Assembly: GCA_016711345.1 (NCBI GenBank)
Contig: JADJTD010000001.1
Coordinates: 310,001-374,000 of the forward strand
Reading direction: 5' to 3'
Origin: Chloracidobacterium sp.
Lineage (GTDB): Bacteria; Acidobacteriota; Blastocatellia; Pyrinomonadales; Pyrinomonadaceae
DNA: 64,000 bases
Position numbers and translations under genes: made by a program
Shown here: positions 20,165 to 27,667 of the stretch, piece after piece
Numbering within the stretch: position 1 is the first letter of the stretch
Layout: the number at the start of each line of letters is the position of its first letter
The notes under the pieces: model-generated
What the model was told of the DNA's origin: nothing
The model's input: only the letters and a program-made list of their open reading frames with translations
The model's database searches: none

Positions 20165-21292
20165 ATGGAACCACTTGCCCATCAAATAAGGCCGCAAAAC
20201 CTGCATGAATACGTAGGCCAAAAACATCTCGTCGGCGATGGTAAACCGCTGCGTCTCGCGATCGAACAAGGCCACGTTTTTTCATTCGCACTTTGGGGGC
20301 CGCCCGGAACAGGCAAAACAACTTTGGCCCGAATCTATGCAAATGCGATCAACGCTGAATTCTATGAACTTTCTGCTGTGTCCGCTGGAAAAGATGACAT
20401 TCGTAAGATCGTAAAAACACCGTCGATCGACAGCAGGCCGCGTGTGCTATTTCTTGATGAAATTCATCGCTTCAATAAAGCACAGCAGGATTTTTTACTA
20501 CCGTATGTCGAGAATGGCGAGTTGGTATTAATTGGCGCGACAACTGAAAATCCCAGCTTCGAGATAATCTCAGCTTTGCTTTCAAGGATGCGCGTTTTCG
20601 TCCTCGAAGAATTATCGAACGAAGACATGGCAGAGATCATCGATCGAACCGGTTTCAAACTCGACAAAGATGCCAAGCAATGGCTGATCGAGATGGCAAA
20701 CGGCGACGCTCGCCAAGCCATAACGATGATCGAGAACACATCGCATCTCTACGAAAAGATTACGATCGACACGCTCAAAGAAACGCTTCAATCAAAGTTC
20801 CTGCGTTACGACAAAAAAGGCGAGGAGCACTACAACGTCATTTCAGCGTTCATCAAATCGATGCGAGCCAGCAAACCGGACGCCGCAATGTATTACCTCG
20901 CACGCATGATCGAATCCGGCGAAGATCCAAAATTTATCGCCCGCCGCATGGTGATCTTTGCGTCCGAAGACATCGGCCTTGCTCAACCGACTGCACTGGT
21001 GGTGGCTAATTCGGTATTTCGCGCAGTAGAGACAATTGGCCTGCCCGAATGCGTCCTAAATCTCGCACACGGTGTCGCATATCTCTCAAACGCTGCGAAA
21101 GACAGGTCCGCCACTAACGCTATCGGCGCGGCGATGGACGATGCCAAAAAGCTCGGCAACCTACCAGTTCCGATGAAGATAAGAAATGCTCCGACAAAAC
21201 TGATGAAAGATCTCGGCTATGGCAAGGACGAAGGCAACGACCCCGAAGGCGATCTGATGCCGACGAAACTGAGAGGTAAAAAGTACTTTTAA
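20165..21292 (+). CDS. rarA: Replication-associated recombination protein RarA (MgsA)
   Basis: RarA is a clamp-loader-like AAA+ ATPase that acts at stalled replication forks with SSB. The 375-residue product starts MEPLAHQIRP and has the family motif HEYVGQKHLVG. It has Walker A GPPGTGKT, Walker B FLDEIHRFNKAQQD, sensor 1 GATTENPSFE and the arginine-finger region LLSRMRVF. The C-terminal tetramerisation domain includes MIESGEDPKFIARRMVIFASEDIGLA. It is about 70 residues shorter than the E. coli protein, mostly at the extreme C-terminus, but the conserved L-R-G-K-K-Y-F ending is intact, so it looks complete. Confidence 0.93.
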   Translation: MEPLAHQIRPQNLHEYVGQKHLVGDGKPLRLAIEQGHVFSFALWGPPGTGKTTLARIYANAINAEFYELSAVSAGKDDIRKIVKTPSIDSRPRVLFLDEIHRFNKAQQDFLLPYVENGELVLIGATTENPSFEIISALLSRMRVFVLEELSNEDMAEIIDRTGFKLDKDAKQWLIEMANGDARQAITMIENTSHLYEKITIDTLKETLQSKFLRYDKKGEEHYNVISAFIKSMRASKPDAAMYYLARMIESGEDPKFIARRMVIFASEDIGLAQPTALVVANSVFRAVETIGLPECVLNLAHGVAYLSNAAKDRSATNAIGAAMDDAKKLGNLPVPMKIRNAPTKLMKDLGYGKDEGNDPEGDLMPTKLRGKKYF

Positions 21293-21298
21293 TAGCAA

Positions 21299-21358
21299 AT
21301 CGTAAACAGGGCAAGTTTTCACTTTGCGATTGACGATTTAGGTTTTAGTGTTTACGAT
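21299..21358. repeat. Inverted repeat downstream of rarA
   Basis: The arms ATCGTAAACA (21299-21308) and TGTTTACGAT (21349-21358) are perfect complements around a 40-base loop, followed by AAAAAA. It may act as a terminator for rarA or be another dispersed element. No second copy is seen in this window. Confidence 0.5.
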
Positions 21359-21364
21359 AAAAAA

Positions 21365-21387
21365 TGACCAAAAGACGTTTTTGGTCA
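21365..21387. promoter_or_regulatory. Palindromic operator in front of the TetR-family gene
   Basis: TGACCAAAA-GACG-TTTTTGGTCA is a perfect inverted repeat centred 22 bases before the TetR start, and a further GGTCA half-site follows at once. TetR repressors normally bind such palindromes and regulate themselves, so this is probably the operator of the 21398 gene. Confidence 0.7.
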
Positions 21388-21397
21388 ACGGTCATTT

Positions 21398-21997
21398 ATG
21401 AAAGACGCCGTTCAAGCGAAAACCACAAGAGATGCGATTCTAGATGCGACTGACAGACTGCTGGCTCGTTACGGTTATAAAAAGATGACCATCGACGATC
21501 TGGCGAGCGAGGTCGGCATTGGCAAAGGCAGTATTTACTTACATTTTTCGAGTAAAGAAGAGATCGCTCTCACTCACATTGACCGGATAATTGAAAGGCT
21601 GAAAGAAAATCTGAGAGTGATTGCGGCAAAACCAATAAAAGCGGACGAACGCCTGCGACGAATGCTCATGGAACGCGTTCTGTATCGTTTCGACAGTGTC
21701 CAGCATTACAAACAGAGCCTTAATGAGTTGCTTGCATTTGTTCGCCGACCGCTTCTGGAACGAAGAAAACGCTATTTTGAAGAAGAAGCACAAATTTTAG
21801 CGTCCGTCATCAAAGAAGGCCAGGATTTATCTATCTTTGCGAAAGGAGATTCTTTTGATCTGGCCCTGACCTTAGTATCGGCGACAAATTCCCTTCTGCC
21901 CTACAGCCTGAGTGCCATAGAGCTAGGCGATCGCGATGAACTTGCCTCGCGAATCGAAAAGACCGCTAAGTTATTGATCAAAGGTTTGTCGCGTTAA
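21398..21997 (+). CDS. TetR/AcrR-family transcriptional regulator
   Basis: This 199-residue repressor-type regulator has an N-terminal HTH: ILDATDRLLARYGYKK, then MTIDDLASEVGIGKGSIYLH, then FSSKEEI (residues about 12-58). The C-terminal ligand/dimer domain is all-helical and has no recognised ligand signature. The palindrome at 21365-21387 is the likely target. The next gene, 21 bases downstream, encodes a 25-residue membrane peptide and appears co-transcribed. No efflux pump lies adjacent, unlike many TetR loci, so the regulated genes may be just this pair or may lie elsewhere. Confidence 0.9.
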   Translation: MKDAVQAKTTRDAILDATDRLLARYGYKKMTIDDLASEVGIGKGSIYLHFSSKEEIALTHIDRIIERLKENLRVIAAKPIKADERLRRMLMERVLYRFDSVQHYKQSLNELLAFVRRPLLERRKRYFEEEAQILASVIKEGQDLSIFAKGDSFDLALTLVSATNSLLPYSLSAIELGDRDELASRIEKTAKLLIKGLSR

Positions 21998-22018
21998 TCG
22001 TAACGGAGTGCAAAAGTA

Positions 22019-22096
22019 ATGAACACCATCGTCCTGATAGCCAAGCTGATCGTATTCGTAATCCTCGCAGTGTTGTTTCTGAGGTTTATAGGTTGA
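22019..22096 (+). CDS. 25-residue single-pass membrane microprotein
   Basis: An ATG at 22019 preceded by CGGAGTG at a 9-base spacing opens 25 codons ending TGA at 22096. The product starts MNTIVLIAKL and continues with an almost unbroken hydrophobic helix to LFLRFIG, long enough to cross a membrane once. It sits 21 bases behind the TetR gene on the same strand, as expected for an operon. No homologue is recognised. Small hydrophobic peptides of this type include transporter-regulating peptides and type I toxins. Reality rests on the ribosome site, the composition and the context. Confidence 0.5.
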   Translation: MNTIVLIAKLIVFVILAVLFLRFIG

Positions 22097-22108
22097 TAGC
22101 GGTCATCG

Positions 22109-22567
22109 CTAACGCTTCCAATAATTTTTTATTTTCAGATCAAGCATCGGAAAGGCGCAGTAATCGACATTGCGGCCGGACTCACGCAGTTTTTGCACCA
22201 TCGGTATCGCGGCATCGGCATTTCGCGTGTGAACGACGATAGTTGCGGCCCGCTGAAGTTCCGGGCGTTCATTGAGAAATTCGGCAATAGCATAGCCTGT
22301 GTTTTCATAGTCATCATGATCGTTCGATTCGTAATGATGGGGTAACAGATCATGATCCAAAAATATCGCATCATATTTGGCTGCTACTAGAAGTTCTTTG
22401 GCTTCCGCAACAGTCTCCGCGATATCGAGATCATCACCCTTGAATCGTTTCATAAACCAGCGATGCCGCCGCTCGTCGTCGTCGAGAACCAACACGCTGA
22501 TCGCTCCCCGTTCCGAACCCAGATCGGCTAAACCCAGCTTTATCAATATACTGCGAAAAATGCTCAT
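22109..22567 (-). CDS. Receiver-like (cREC-type) domain protein
   Basis: This is a 152-residue protein from the ATG at 22567; an in-frame start at 22654 would add an unlikely extension across the divergent promoter. After a short N-terminal helix the sequence has SVLVLDDDERRHRWFMKRF, DAIFLDHDL and ATIVVHTRNADAAIPM, the pattern of a small alpha/beta receiver-like fold. The acidic residues are arranged as in the predicted cyclic-phosphate-processing receiver (cREC) family rather than a classic response regulator. No histidine kinase or output domain is attached. It is divergent from a DnaC/IstB-like ATPase. Function is inferred from family resemblance only. Confidence 0.55.
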   Translation of the reverse strand: MSIFRSILIKLGLADLGSERGAISVLVLDDDERRHRWFMKRFKGDDLDIAETVAEAKELLVAAKYDAIFLDHDLLPHHYESNDHDDYENTGYAIAEFLNERPELQRAATIVVHTRNADAAIPMVQKLRESGRNVDYCAFPMLDLKIKNYWKR

Positions 22568-22670
22568 ACCTTTATGTAATAAGACAATATAACATACGGA
22601 ATAGATGGTTGCCCTTAACGTCTTGAATTCAAAATTACCGATGGTATACTTCAATACACCAAACCGACTT

Positions 22671-23459
22671 ATGCCCCAAGAAAACTCAAAAAATCACAAC
22701 CTAAAAGCTGTGCCAAAAGCTGCTTCACAAGAAAATGCCGATCTTGCCGGCGATACCCTTGAAGAATGTCAGATATGCTACGGCACCGGAATGGAGATCG
22801 TTCCCGGAAAAGGCGCCCGCGTATGCTCTTGCCGAAAAATGAGATCACAGGACGGCCAGTTTGACAGCGTTCGCCTGCCCAAACGTTACGACGGATTTCA
22901 CTTTGGAAATTACAAACCTCAAAACGAATCGCAAACCATAGCACTTAAAAGCGCGATGTCATTTGCAATGGAGTATCCGGCTGTTGATCGCGGCCTGCTT
23001 TTAATGGGCAGCGTTGGCGTCGGCAAAACGCATTTGGCGGTTTCGATATTGAAGGGCCTAACGGAACGTGGATTTTCCTGTTTATTCTATGAATTTGGTT
23101 CGCTTTTGAAGGAAATTCAAGACTCTTACAACCCACACACCCAGTCTTCCGAACTCGCAGTTCTGGCTCCTGTCTTAAATGCCGATGTCCTTGTTCTCGA
23201 CGAACTCGGTGCATCTAAGCCGACAGATTGGGTCCGCGACACAATGGCTCACGTCATCAACACACGATACAACGAGAAAAAATTCACGGTCTTTACAACA
23301 AACTATCTCGATGAACGCCCAAACGACCGCGAAGAGACATTAGAAGATCGTATCGGAGTTCGTGTAAGGTCGAGGCTTTATGAAATGTGTCGAACAATTC
23401 AGATGAATGGCAAGGATTACCGAAGAACATTCGACCGAACTTTAGCAGCAAAAAAATAA
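22671..23459 (+). CDS. DnaC/IstB-like AAA+ ATPase with N-terminal zinc-binding motif
   Basis: The first third carries a Cys cluster CQICYGTG then VCSC, suited to bind zinc. A AAA+ domain follows with Walker A GSVGVGKTH, Walker B VLVLDELGASKPTDWV and sensor TVFTTNYL. This architecture matches helicase-loader (DnaC/DnaI) and IstB proteins. There is no IS21 transposase next to it, so a helicase-loading or stand-alone chromosomal role is more likely. The start is uncertain: ATG codons at 22605, 22641 and 22671 are in frame and none has a clear ribosome site. 22671 gives the shortest plausible N-terminus, about 262 residues. Confidence 0.75.
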   Translation: MPQENSKNHNLKAVPKAASQENADLAGDTLEECQICYGTGMEIVPGKGARVCSCRKMRSQDGQFDSVRLPKRYDGFHFGNYKPQNESQTIALKSAMSFAMEYPAVDRGLLLMGSVGVGKTHLAVSILKGLTERGFSCLFYEFGSLLKEIQDSYNPHTQSSELAVLAPVLNADVLVLDELGASKPTDWVRDTMAHVINTRYNEKKFTVFTTNYLDERPNDREETLEDRIGVRVRSRLYEMCRTIQMNGKDYRRTFDRTLAAKK

Positions 23460-23535
23460 TGCACAAGCCCGCACGTTAGTAAGGGCGATACACCTAACTT
23501 GAGTGATCGCCCTTACTAACGTGCGGGCTTGTGCA
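23460..23535. repeat. R1 palindromic repeat, copy b (near-perfect)
   Basis: The 31-base arm begins TGCACAAGCCCGCACGTTAG and its exact complement ends at 23535; the loop is short. It follows the ATPase stop directly and ends 6 bases before the convergent deoC stop, so the hairpin may also end both transcripts. Confidence 0.85.
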
Positions 23536-23540
23536 AATAT

Positions 23541-24395
23541 CTAATAATTTCCAGCGACGATCGTTGATTTAATGCCGCTAGCTTCCTGAGCGATCTTAAC
23601 ACCAACCGAAGCCCCAATACGCGTCGCACCTGCCTCAAACATCGCGCGTGCGTCCTCAATTCCCTTCACACCGCCCGAAGCCTTAACGCCCAAAGCACTG
23701 CCAACAGTATGACGCATCAGCGCCACATCATTTGCAGTCGCTCCGCCCTTGGCAAAGCCGGTTGATGTTTTTACAAAATCGGCACCTGCATTCTTTGCTG
23801 CTATACACGCTCTGACTTTTTCTTCGTCAGTGAGCAACGCTGTCTCGATAATTACCTTGCACAGAATGTGATTTTCGTGAGCCGCTTCGACAACCGCTTT
23901 AATGTCGTCCTCAACCGCGCAGTCGTCACCTGACTTCAATGCACCGATATTGATCACCATATCGACCTCGCGGGCACCGTTAAATATCGAACGCCGAGCT
24001 TCGTAAGCCTTAACATCCGGCAGTGTGGCCCCAAGCGGAAATCCGATCACCGTGCATACAGGCACACCAGAACCTTTCAAAAACTCTGACGCTCTTTTAA
24101 CCCAGCCGGGATTTACGCAAACCGAAGCAAAACCATAGTGGGCCGCTTCATCACAAAGCTTCTTGATGTCCGATTCTGAAGCCTCAGGTTTTAGCAGCGT
24201 GTGATCTATCAAACTCGCCCAATCGTGAGCCGTCGCCGTTTCACCGAGAACGATACCAATGCGTTCGGCACCGGCGTCAACGATCCGCTCGACATCGGCA
24301 CGGCAAAACGTCGGGCAATATTCCTCGACGCCAAGCTTTGCCAGCACCATGTCGGTGATCTGATCGATCAGTTGTTCGTAATTACCGTTTTGCAT
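23541..24395 (-). CDS. deoC: Deoxyribose-phosphate aldolase with N-terminal targeting-like extension
   Basis: DeoC splits 2-deoxyribose-5-phosphate into glyceraldehyde-3-phosphate and acetaldehyde. The TIM-barrel core starts near residue 60 (LIDHTLLKPEA) and holds the motifs VCVNPGWV, CTVIGFPLG, EVDMVINIGALKSGD and the Schiff-base lysine in GADFVKTSTGF. A further conserved lysine lies in VKASGG. The 284-residue length exceeds the usual ~220-250. The extra N-terminus has an amphipathic helix, YEQLIDQITDMVLAKLG, like the encapsulation peptides of bacterial microcompartment enzymes. It is downstream of rpiB on the same strand, separated only by an R3 repeat of 28 bases. No Shine-Dalgarno sequence is present because the repeat abuts the start. 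Confidence 0.93.
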   Translation of the reverse strand: MQNGNYEQLIDQITDMVLAKLGVEEYCPTFCRADVERIVDAGAERIGIVLGETATAHDWASLIDHTLLKPEASESDIKKLCDEAAHYGFASVCVNPGWVKRASEFLKGSGVPVCTVIGFPLGATLPDVKAYEARRSIFNGAREVDMVINIGALKSGDDCAVEDDIKAVVEAAHENHILCKVIIETALLTDEEKVRACIAAKNAGADFVKTSTGFAKGGATANDVALMRHTVGSALGVKASGGVKGIEDARAMFEAGATRIGASVGVKIAQEASGIKSTIVAGNY

Positions 24396-24396
24396 T

Positions 24397-24424
24397 GTCG
24401 GAACGCAGGCTGCCAGCCTGCGAG
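24397..24424. repeat. R3 palindromic repeat, copy a, filling the rpiB-deoC gap
   Basis: The palindrome GCAGGCTGGCAGCCTGC and the tail GTTCCGAC occupy the entire interval between the rpiB stop and the deoC ATG, with the tail pointing at the start codon. Two other copies (33991-34020, 34091-34117) have the same orientation relative to their genes. Confidence 0.8.
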
Positions 24425-25213
24425 TTATCTAATATATTGTCGTTCAATTGCCTCGATCTTGCCAACACGTTTCTTGTGCCGTTCCTCGGAAATATCGGTC
24501 GAGATAAACGCTTCGACGATTTGTCTTACTTCATCGAACGAATTTTGACCTGCTCCAAGTGCCAAGACATTCGCACCATTATGCTCGCGAGAGTTTTTTG
24601 CCAAAGCAACAGAATAACAAGCGGCAGCTCGCACATTTGGAACCTTATTTGCAGTCATTGCGCTCCCGATTCCCGCACCGTCTATGATTATCCCAATATC
24701 AACCTGATGGCCGCTTACCGATTTGGCTACGGCATGTGCAAAATCCGGGTAATCGACGGCATCTTCGCTCTCGGTGCCGAAATCACGAACCTGCAAGCCA
24801 AAATCTGTGAGGTAATTCTTCAATTGCTCCTTCATCTTAAAGCCGCCGTGATCGGAACCGATCGCAACCGAACGAACCTTTGTCGTATTTTGCCGAGCCT
24901 GTTTGTGGATAATCTCAATCTTTCGCTCGTTAACGATATCCTGCGCAAGCGAGGTAAATTTTACATTCTGAGCAACACGCAACCGCGAGCCAAGCTCTAA
25001 TCCCCTCAGATCGTCCTCGGTAATCAGAGATTTAGCCGATTCGTCGCGATCCCATTCTTTGCCAAGCTTGCCCTGAAGCGAATTTACGACAACATGCTCA
25101 ACGACATTTGCCGTCAAAGCCTTTGCCGATTCGCCTTCGGTGGGGACAGTCGCAAGGACTTGCCTTACCAAAGCCCGCACACGATCGCGTGTTTCTTGAT
25201 TTGCGTCACTCAT
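24425..25213 (-). CDS. rpiB: Ribose-5-phosphate isomerase B-type enzyme with microcompartment-like N-terminus
   Basis: The C-terminal ~150 residues are an RpiB/LacAB sugar-phosphate isomerase: VAIGSDHGGFKMKEQL, DYPDFAHAVAKSV, IIIDGAGIGSAMTANKVPN and ARNSREHNGANVLALGAG-like motifs. The position after IIID-G is Ala where many RpiB enzymes have Cys in G-T/C-G. About 120 extra N-terminal residues precede this. They comprise an amphipathic helix (RDRVRALVRQVLATVP) and a segment ITEDDLRGLELGSRLRV followed by T-S-L-A-x-D-I, which resembles the N-terminal part of EutQ-type microcompartment proteins. The pair rpiB-deoC matches the enzyme core of sugar-phosphate-utilising compartments. The ATG at 25213 is chosen; it has no ribosome site and an R1 repeat fragment lies just upstream. 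Confidence 0.85.
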   Translation of the reverse strand: MSDANQETRDRVRALVRQVLATVPTEGESAKALTANVVEHVVVNSLQGKLGKEWDRDESAKSLITEDDLRGLELGSRLRVAQNVKFTSLAQDIVNERKIEIIHKQARQNTTKVRSVAIGSDHGGFKMKEQLKNYLTDFGLQVRDFGTESEDAVDYPDFAHAVAKSVSGHQVDIGIIIDGAGIGSAMTANKVPNVRAAACYSVALAKNSREHNGANVLALGAGQNSFDEVRQIVEAFISTDISEERHKKRVGKIEAIERQYIR

Positions 25214-25217
25214 TTTT

Positions 25218-25262
25218 TGCACAAGCCCGGATTTTGCAGAAGCCCGCACGTTAGTAAGGGCG
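25218..25262. repeat. R1 repeat, partial copy c (two left arms)
   Basis: A short left-arm fragment, TGCACAAGCCCGG, is followed directly by a full left arm starting TGCAGAAGCCCGCACG. No right arm exists. It lies in front of rpiB and replaces any recognisable ribosome site. Confidence 0.65.
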
Positions 25263-25323
25263 TAAAATCCATCTCAAAACGAATTCTACCTATTCACCTT
25301 GAAACTCATCCTATGTTTGAATA

Positions 25324-25337
25324 GTATTTGTAAATAC
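25324..25337. promoter_or_regulatory. Small palindrome upstream of hpt
   Basis: GTATTT-GT-AAATAC sits 26 bases before the hpt start. It could be an operator or part of an AT-rich promoter. No repressor is implicated by context. Confidence 0.25.
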
Positions 25338-25363
25338 AATTTCAATCAACTCACGAGGAAAAT

Positions 25364-25939
25364 ATGGCAGCCGAATCGACAAAAATGGCAAACTCAGAAT
25401 TCACCAACCCGAATCTCGAAGTCCTCTATTCCAACGAGCAGATACAAACTCGCATCAAGGAACTAGGCGTGCAGATCACAGCCGATTATGCCGGCAAAGA
25501 TCTTGTTTTAGTCGGTGTTCTAAAGGGTTCGTGTGTTTTCCTCGCCGATCTGATGCGGGTTATAGAGTTGCCGTTAACCATCGATTTTATGTCGGTGTCG
25601 AGTTATAAAGACGGCACGAAATCGACAGGTGACGTTGAAATTCTCAAAGATCTTAGTAATTCGATCCGCGGCAAAGACGTACTCGTGGTGGAAGACATAA
25701 TCGACACAGGACTAACGCTTTCAAGACTTTTAGACATTCTAGGCTCGCGTGGAGCTAATTCAATAAAGCTCTCAAGTTTTCTCGACAAACCCGAACCGCG
25801 TATCAAAACCGAGCTTAAAATCGATTACACAGGTTTCGTCGTGCCGAATAAATTTGTGGTCGGCTACGGTCTCGACGCAGCGGGACGCTATCGCAACTTG
25901 CCTTTCATCGCTGTTGTCAAAGATCCGTCTGTTGCTTGA
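25364..25939 (+). CDS. hpt: Hypoxanthine phosphoribosyltransferase
   Basis: This purine-salvage enzyme converts hypoxanthine or guanine plus PRPP to IMP or GMP. The 191-residue product shows the type I PRTase signature VLVVEDIIDTGLTLSRLL, the loop VLKGSCVFLADLM near the N-terminus and the flexible-loop Ser-Tyr (SVSSYKDGTKSTG). The purine-contacting C-terminal segment is FVVGYGLDAAGRYRNLPF. The start follows GAGGAA at a good distance. It is a single gene divergent from rpiB. With deoC and rpiB nearby, the block deals with pentose phosphates and nucleosides, though the genes are not in one transcript. Confidence 0.95.
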   Translation: MAAESTKMANSEFTNPNLEVLYSNEQIQTRIKELGVQITADYAGKDLVLVGVLKGSCVFLADLMRVIELPLTIDFMSVSSYKDGTKSTGDVEILKDLSNSIRGKDVLVVEDIIDTGLTLSRLLDILGSRGANSIKLSSFLDKPEPRIKTELKIDYTGFVVPNKFVVGYGLDAAGRYRNLPFIAVVKDPSVA

Positions 25940-26045
25940 GGCGGTGACCTCCATCACGTCACTAAGATCTGTGAGTCTGATAAACTTTGTAATTTACTAG
26001 AATTTCGAAAAAGCGTCTCGCTTATTTCTGCTAACCAAAAGGCCT

Positions 26046-27665
26046 ATGACCACGATCGGCATTCCAAAAGAAATTCACCCCGGCGAAAAGCGTGTTGCCG
26101 CAACGCCGCAGACTATTCTCAAGCTGAAAAAGCTTGGCTTTGACGTGGTTGTCGAGTCACACGGCGGTCACGGGATCAACTGCATCGACAGCGAATATCG
26201 CGAGGCTGGTGCGGTTGTAATTGAGGACACAAAAGAGCTTTGGGCTGCTTCGGATGTTGTCATGAAGGTTCGCCCGCCGGAGGAAAATAAAGAACTAGGC
26301 GTCCATGAGGCTGACCTTTTGAAAGAAGGAGCGACGCTCATCGGCTTTATCTGGCCTGCACAAAACCGCGAACTTCTCGACCGATTGGCTGCTCGTAAAG
26401 CAACTGTTTTCGGTATGGACTGCGTACCTCGCATCACCCGAGCGCAAAAAATGGACACTCTTTCGGTGATGGCGAATATCGCCGGTTACCGAGCGATCAT
26501 CGAAGCGGCAAATCATTTCCCGCGATTCTTTACAGGCCAGATCACCGCTGCGGGACGCATCGATCCAGCAAAAGTGCTTGTCATCGGTGCCGGCGTTGCA
26601 GGTTTATCAGCAATCGGTGCCGCGAGGAGCTTGGGTGCGATCGTTCGGGCGTTTGACCCGCGTTCGGCATGTATGGATCAGGTCGCGTCGATGGGAGCTG
26701 AGTTTCTCGAATTAGATATAAAAGAAGAAGGCGAAGGCAAAGGCGGTTACGCCAAGCAGATGTCGGACGACTTTCTCAAAGCCGAGATGGCTTTGTTTGC
26801 AGCCCAGGCGATGCAGGTCGATATCATCGTTACGACGGCGTTAATACCAGGCAAGCCTGCTCCAAAACTGATCACGACCGGAATGGTCGAATCGATGAAG
26901 CCCGGTAGCGTCATTGTTGATCTCGCCGCCGAACAAGGCGGCAATTGTGCCCTGACCCATCCCGGCAAAGTAACTCATCACAAGGGCGTCACGATCATCG
27001 GCTACACGGATCTTCCAAGCAGAATGGCCAGCATGTCGAGCCAGCTTTACGGAGCCTGTATCGTCGCATTACTTAGTGATCTGGTGAAACCGATCGTGTC
27101 AGAACCGGGAGCGGTAGCGACTGGGTCTTCTGAGGCTCACATTAGCATCAATTTGGAAGACGAGGTCGTCCGCGGAGCCATTGTCCTGCACGAAGGCAAA
27201 ATGATGTGGCCTGCTCCGATCAAGGAACAAGCTCCGCCTCCCGAGCCTGGCGTTCCTACAAAAAGCTCAGCAAGTGTCGCTGTAGCAAAGGCCGCTTCAA
27301 CCGGCCACGGCCACGACGAAGGCAAAGGTATTAACCCACTTATTTTGGTTGTCATCGGTATAGTGCTGCTCGGCCTCGGATTTGTCGCGCCGGACAAGAC
27401 GCTTTCACATTTTACGGTGTTTATGCTGGCGATCTTCGTCGGCTTTCAGGTCGTCTGGAACGTCAAACCGGCTCTGCACACACCGCTCATGAGCGTCACC
27501 AACGCCATCAGCGGCATCATCCTCGTCGGCGGAATGCTCCAACTAATCTCGTCGGAACTTAACCTGACCGTCATTCTCGGAGCCATCGCCGTCTTCATCG
27601 CAGCGATCAATATTGCCGGTGGATTTTTGGTCACAAATCGCATGTTGGCGATGTTTAGGAAATAA
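26046..27665 (+). CDS. pntA: NAD(P) transhydrogenase subunit alpha
   Basis: PntA, with PntB, couples proton entry to hydride transfer from NADH to NADP+ in the inner membrane. The 539-residue protein has the NAD-binding domain I: IGIPKEIHPGEKRVAATP at the start, KVLVIGAGVAGLSAIGAARSLGA and VIVDLAAEQGGNCALT. After a Pro/Ala-rich linker it has four hydrophobic segments (about residues 430-539), the alpha2 membrane part, fused in one chain. A 32-base stretch (27095-27126) inside the coding region, encoding roughly SEPGAVATG, is repeated exactly in the intergenic repeat cluster at 60957. It appears to add about a dozen residues relative to the PntA sequences I remember. The ribosome site AAAAGG precedes the ATG. 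Confidence 0.95.
   Translation: MTTIGIPKEIHPGEKRVAATPQTILKLKKLGFDVVVESHGGHGINCIDSEYREAGAVVIEDTKELWAASDVVMKVRPPEENKELGVHEADLLKEGATLIGFIWPAQNRELLDRLAARKATVFGMDCVPRITRAQKMDTLSVMANIAGYRAIIEAANHFPRFFTGQITAAGRIDPAKVLVIGAGVAGLSAIGAARSLGAIVRAFDPRSACMDQVASMGAEFLELDIKEEGEGKGGYAKQMSDDFLKAEMALFAAQAMQVDIIVTTALIPGKPAPKLITTGMVESMKPGSVIVDLAAEQGGNCALTHPGKVTHHKGVTIIGYTDLPSRMASMSSQLYGACIVALLSDLVKPIVSEPGAVATGSSEAHISINLEDEVVRGAIVLHEGKMMWPAPIKEQAPPPEPGVPTKSSASVAVAKAASTGHGHDEGKGINPLILVVIGIVLLGLGFVAPDKTLSHFTVFMLAIFVGFQVVWNVKPALHTPLMSVTNAISGIILVGGMLQLISSELNLTVILGAIAVFIAAINIAGGFLVTNRMLAMFRK
27095..27126. repeat. R7 repeat embedded in the pntA coding sequence
   Basis: These 32 bases, starting CGTGTCAGAACCGGGAGCGG, are identical to 60957-60988, which lies between genes inside a repeat cluster. 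The reading frame of pntA runs through it without a stop. Confidence 0.7.
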
Positions 27666-27667
27666 AA

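Noticed and set aside
22671..23459. Considered as IstB of an IS21 element
   Set aside because: No istA transposase or terminal inverted repeats are adjacent, and a zinc-binding N-terminus is present.
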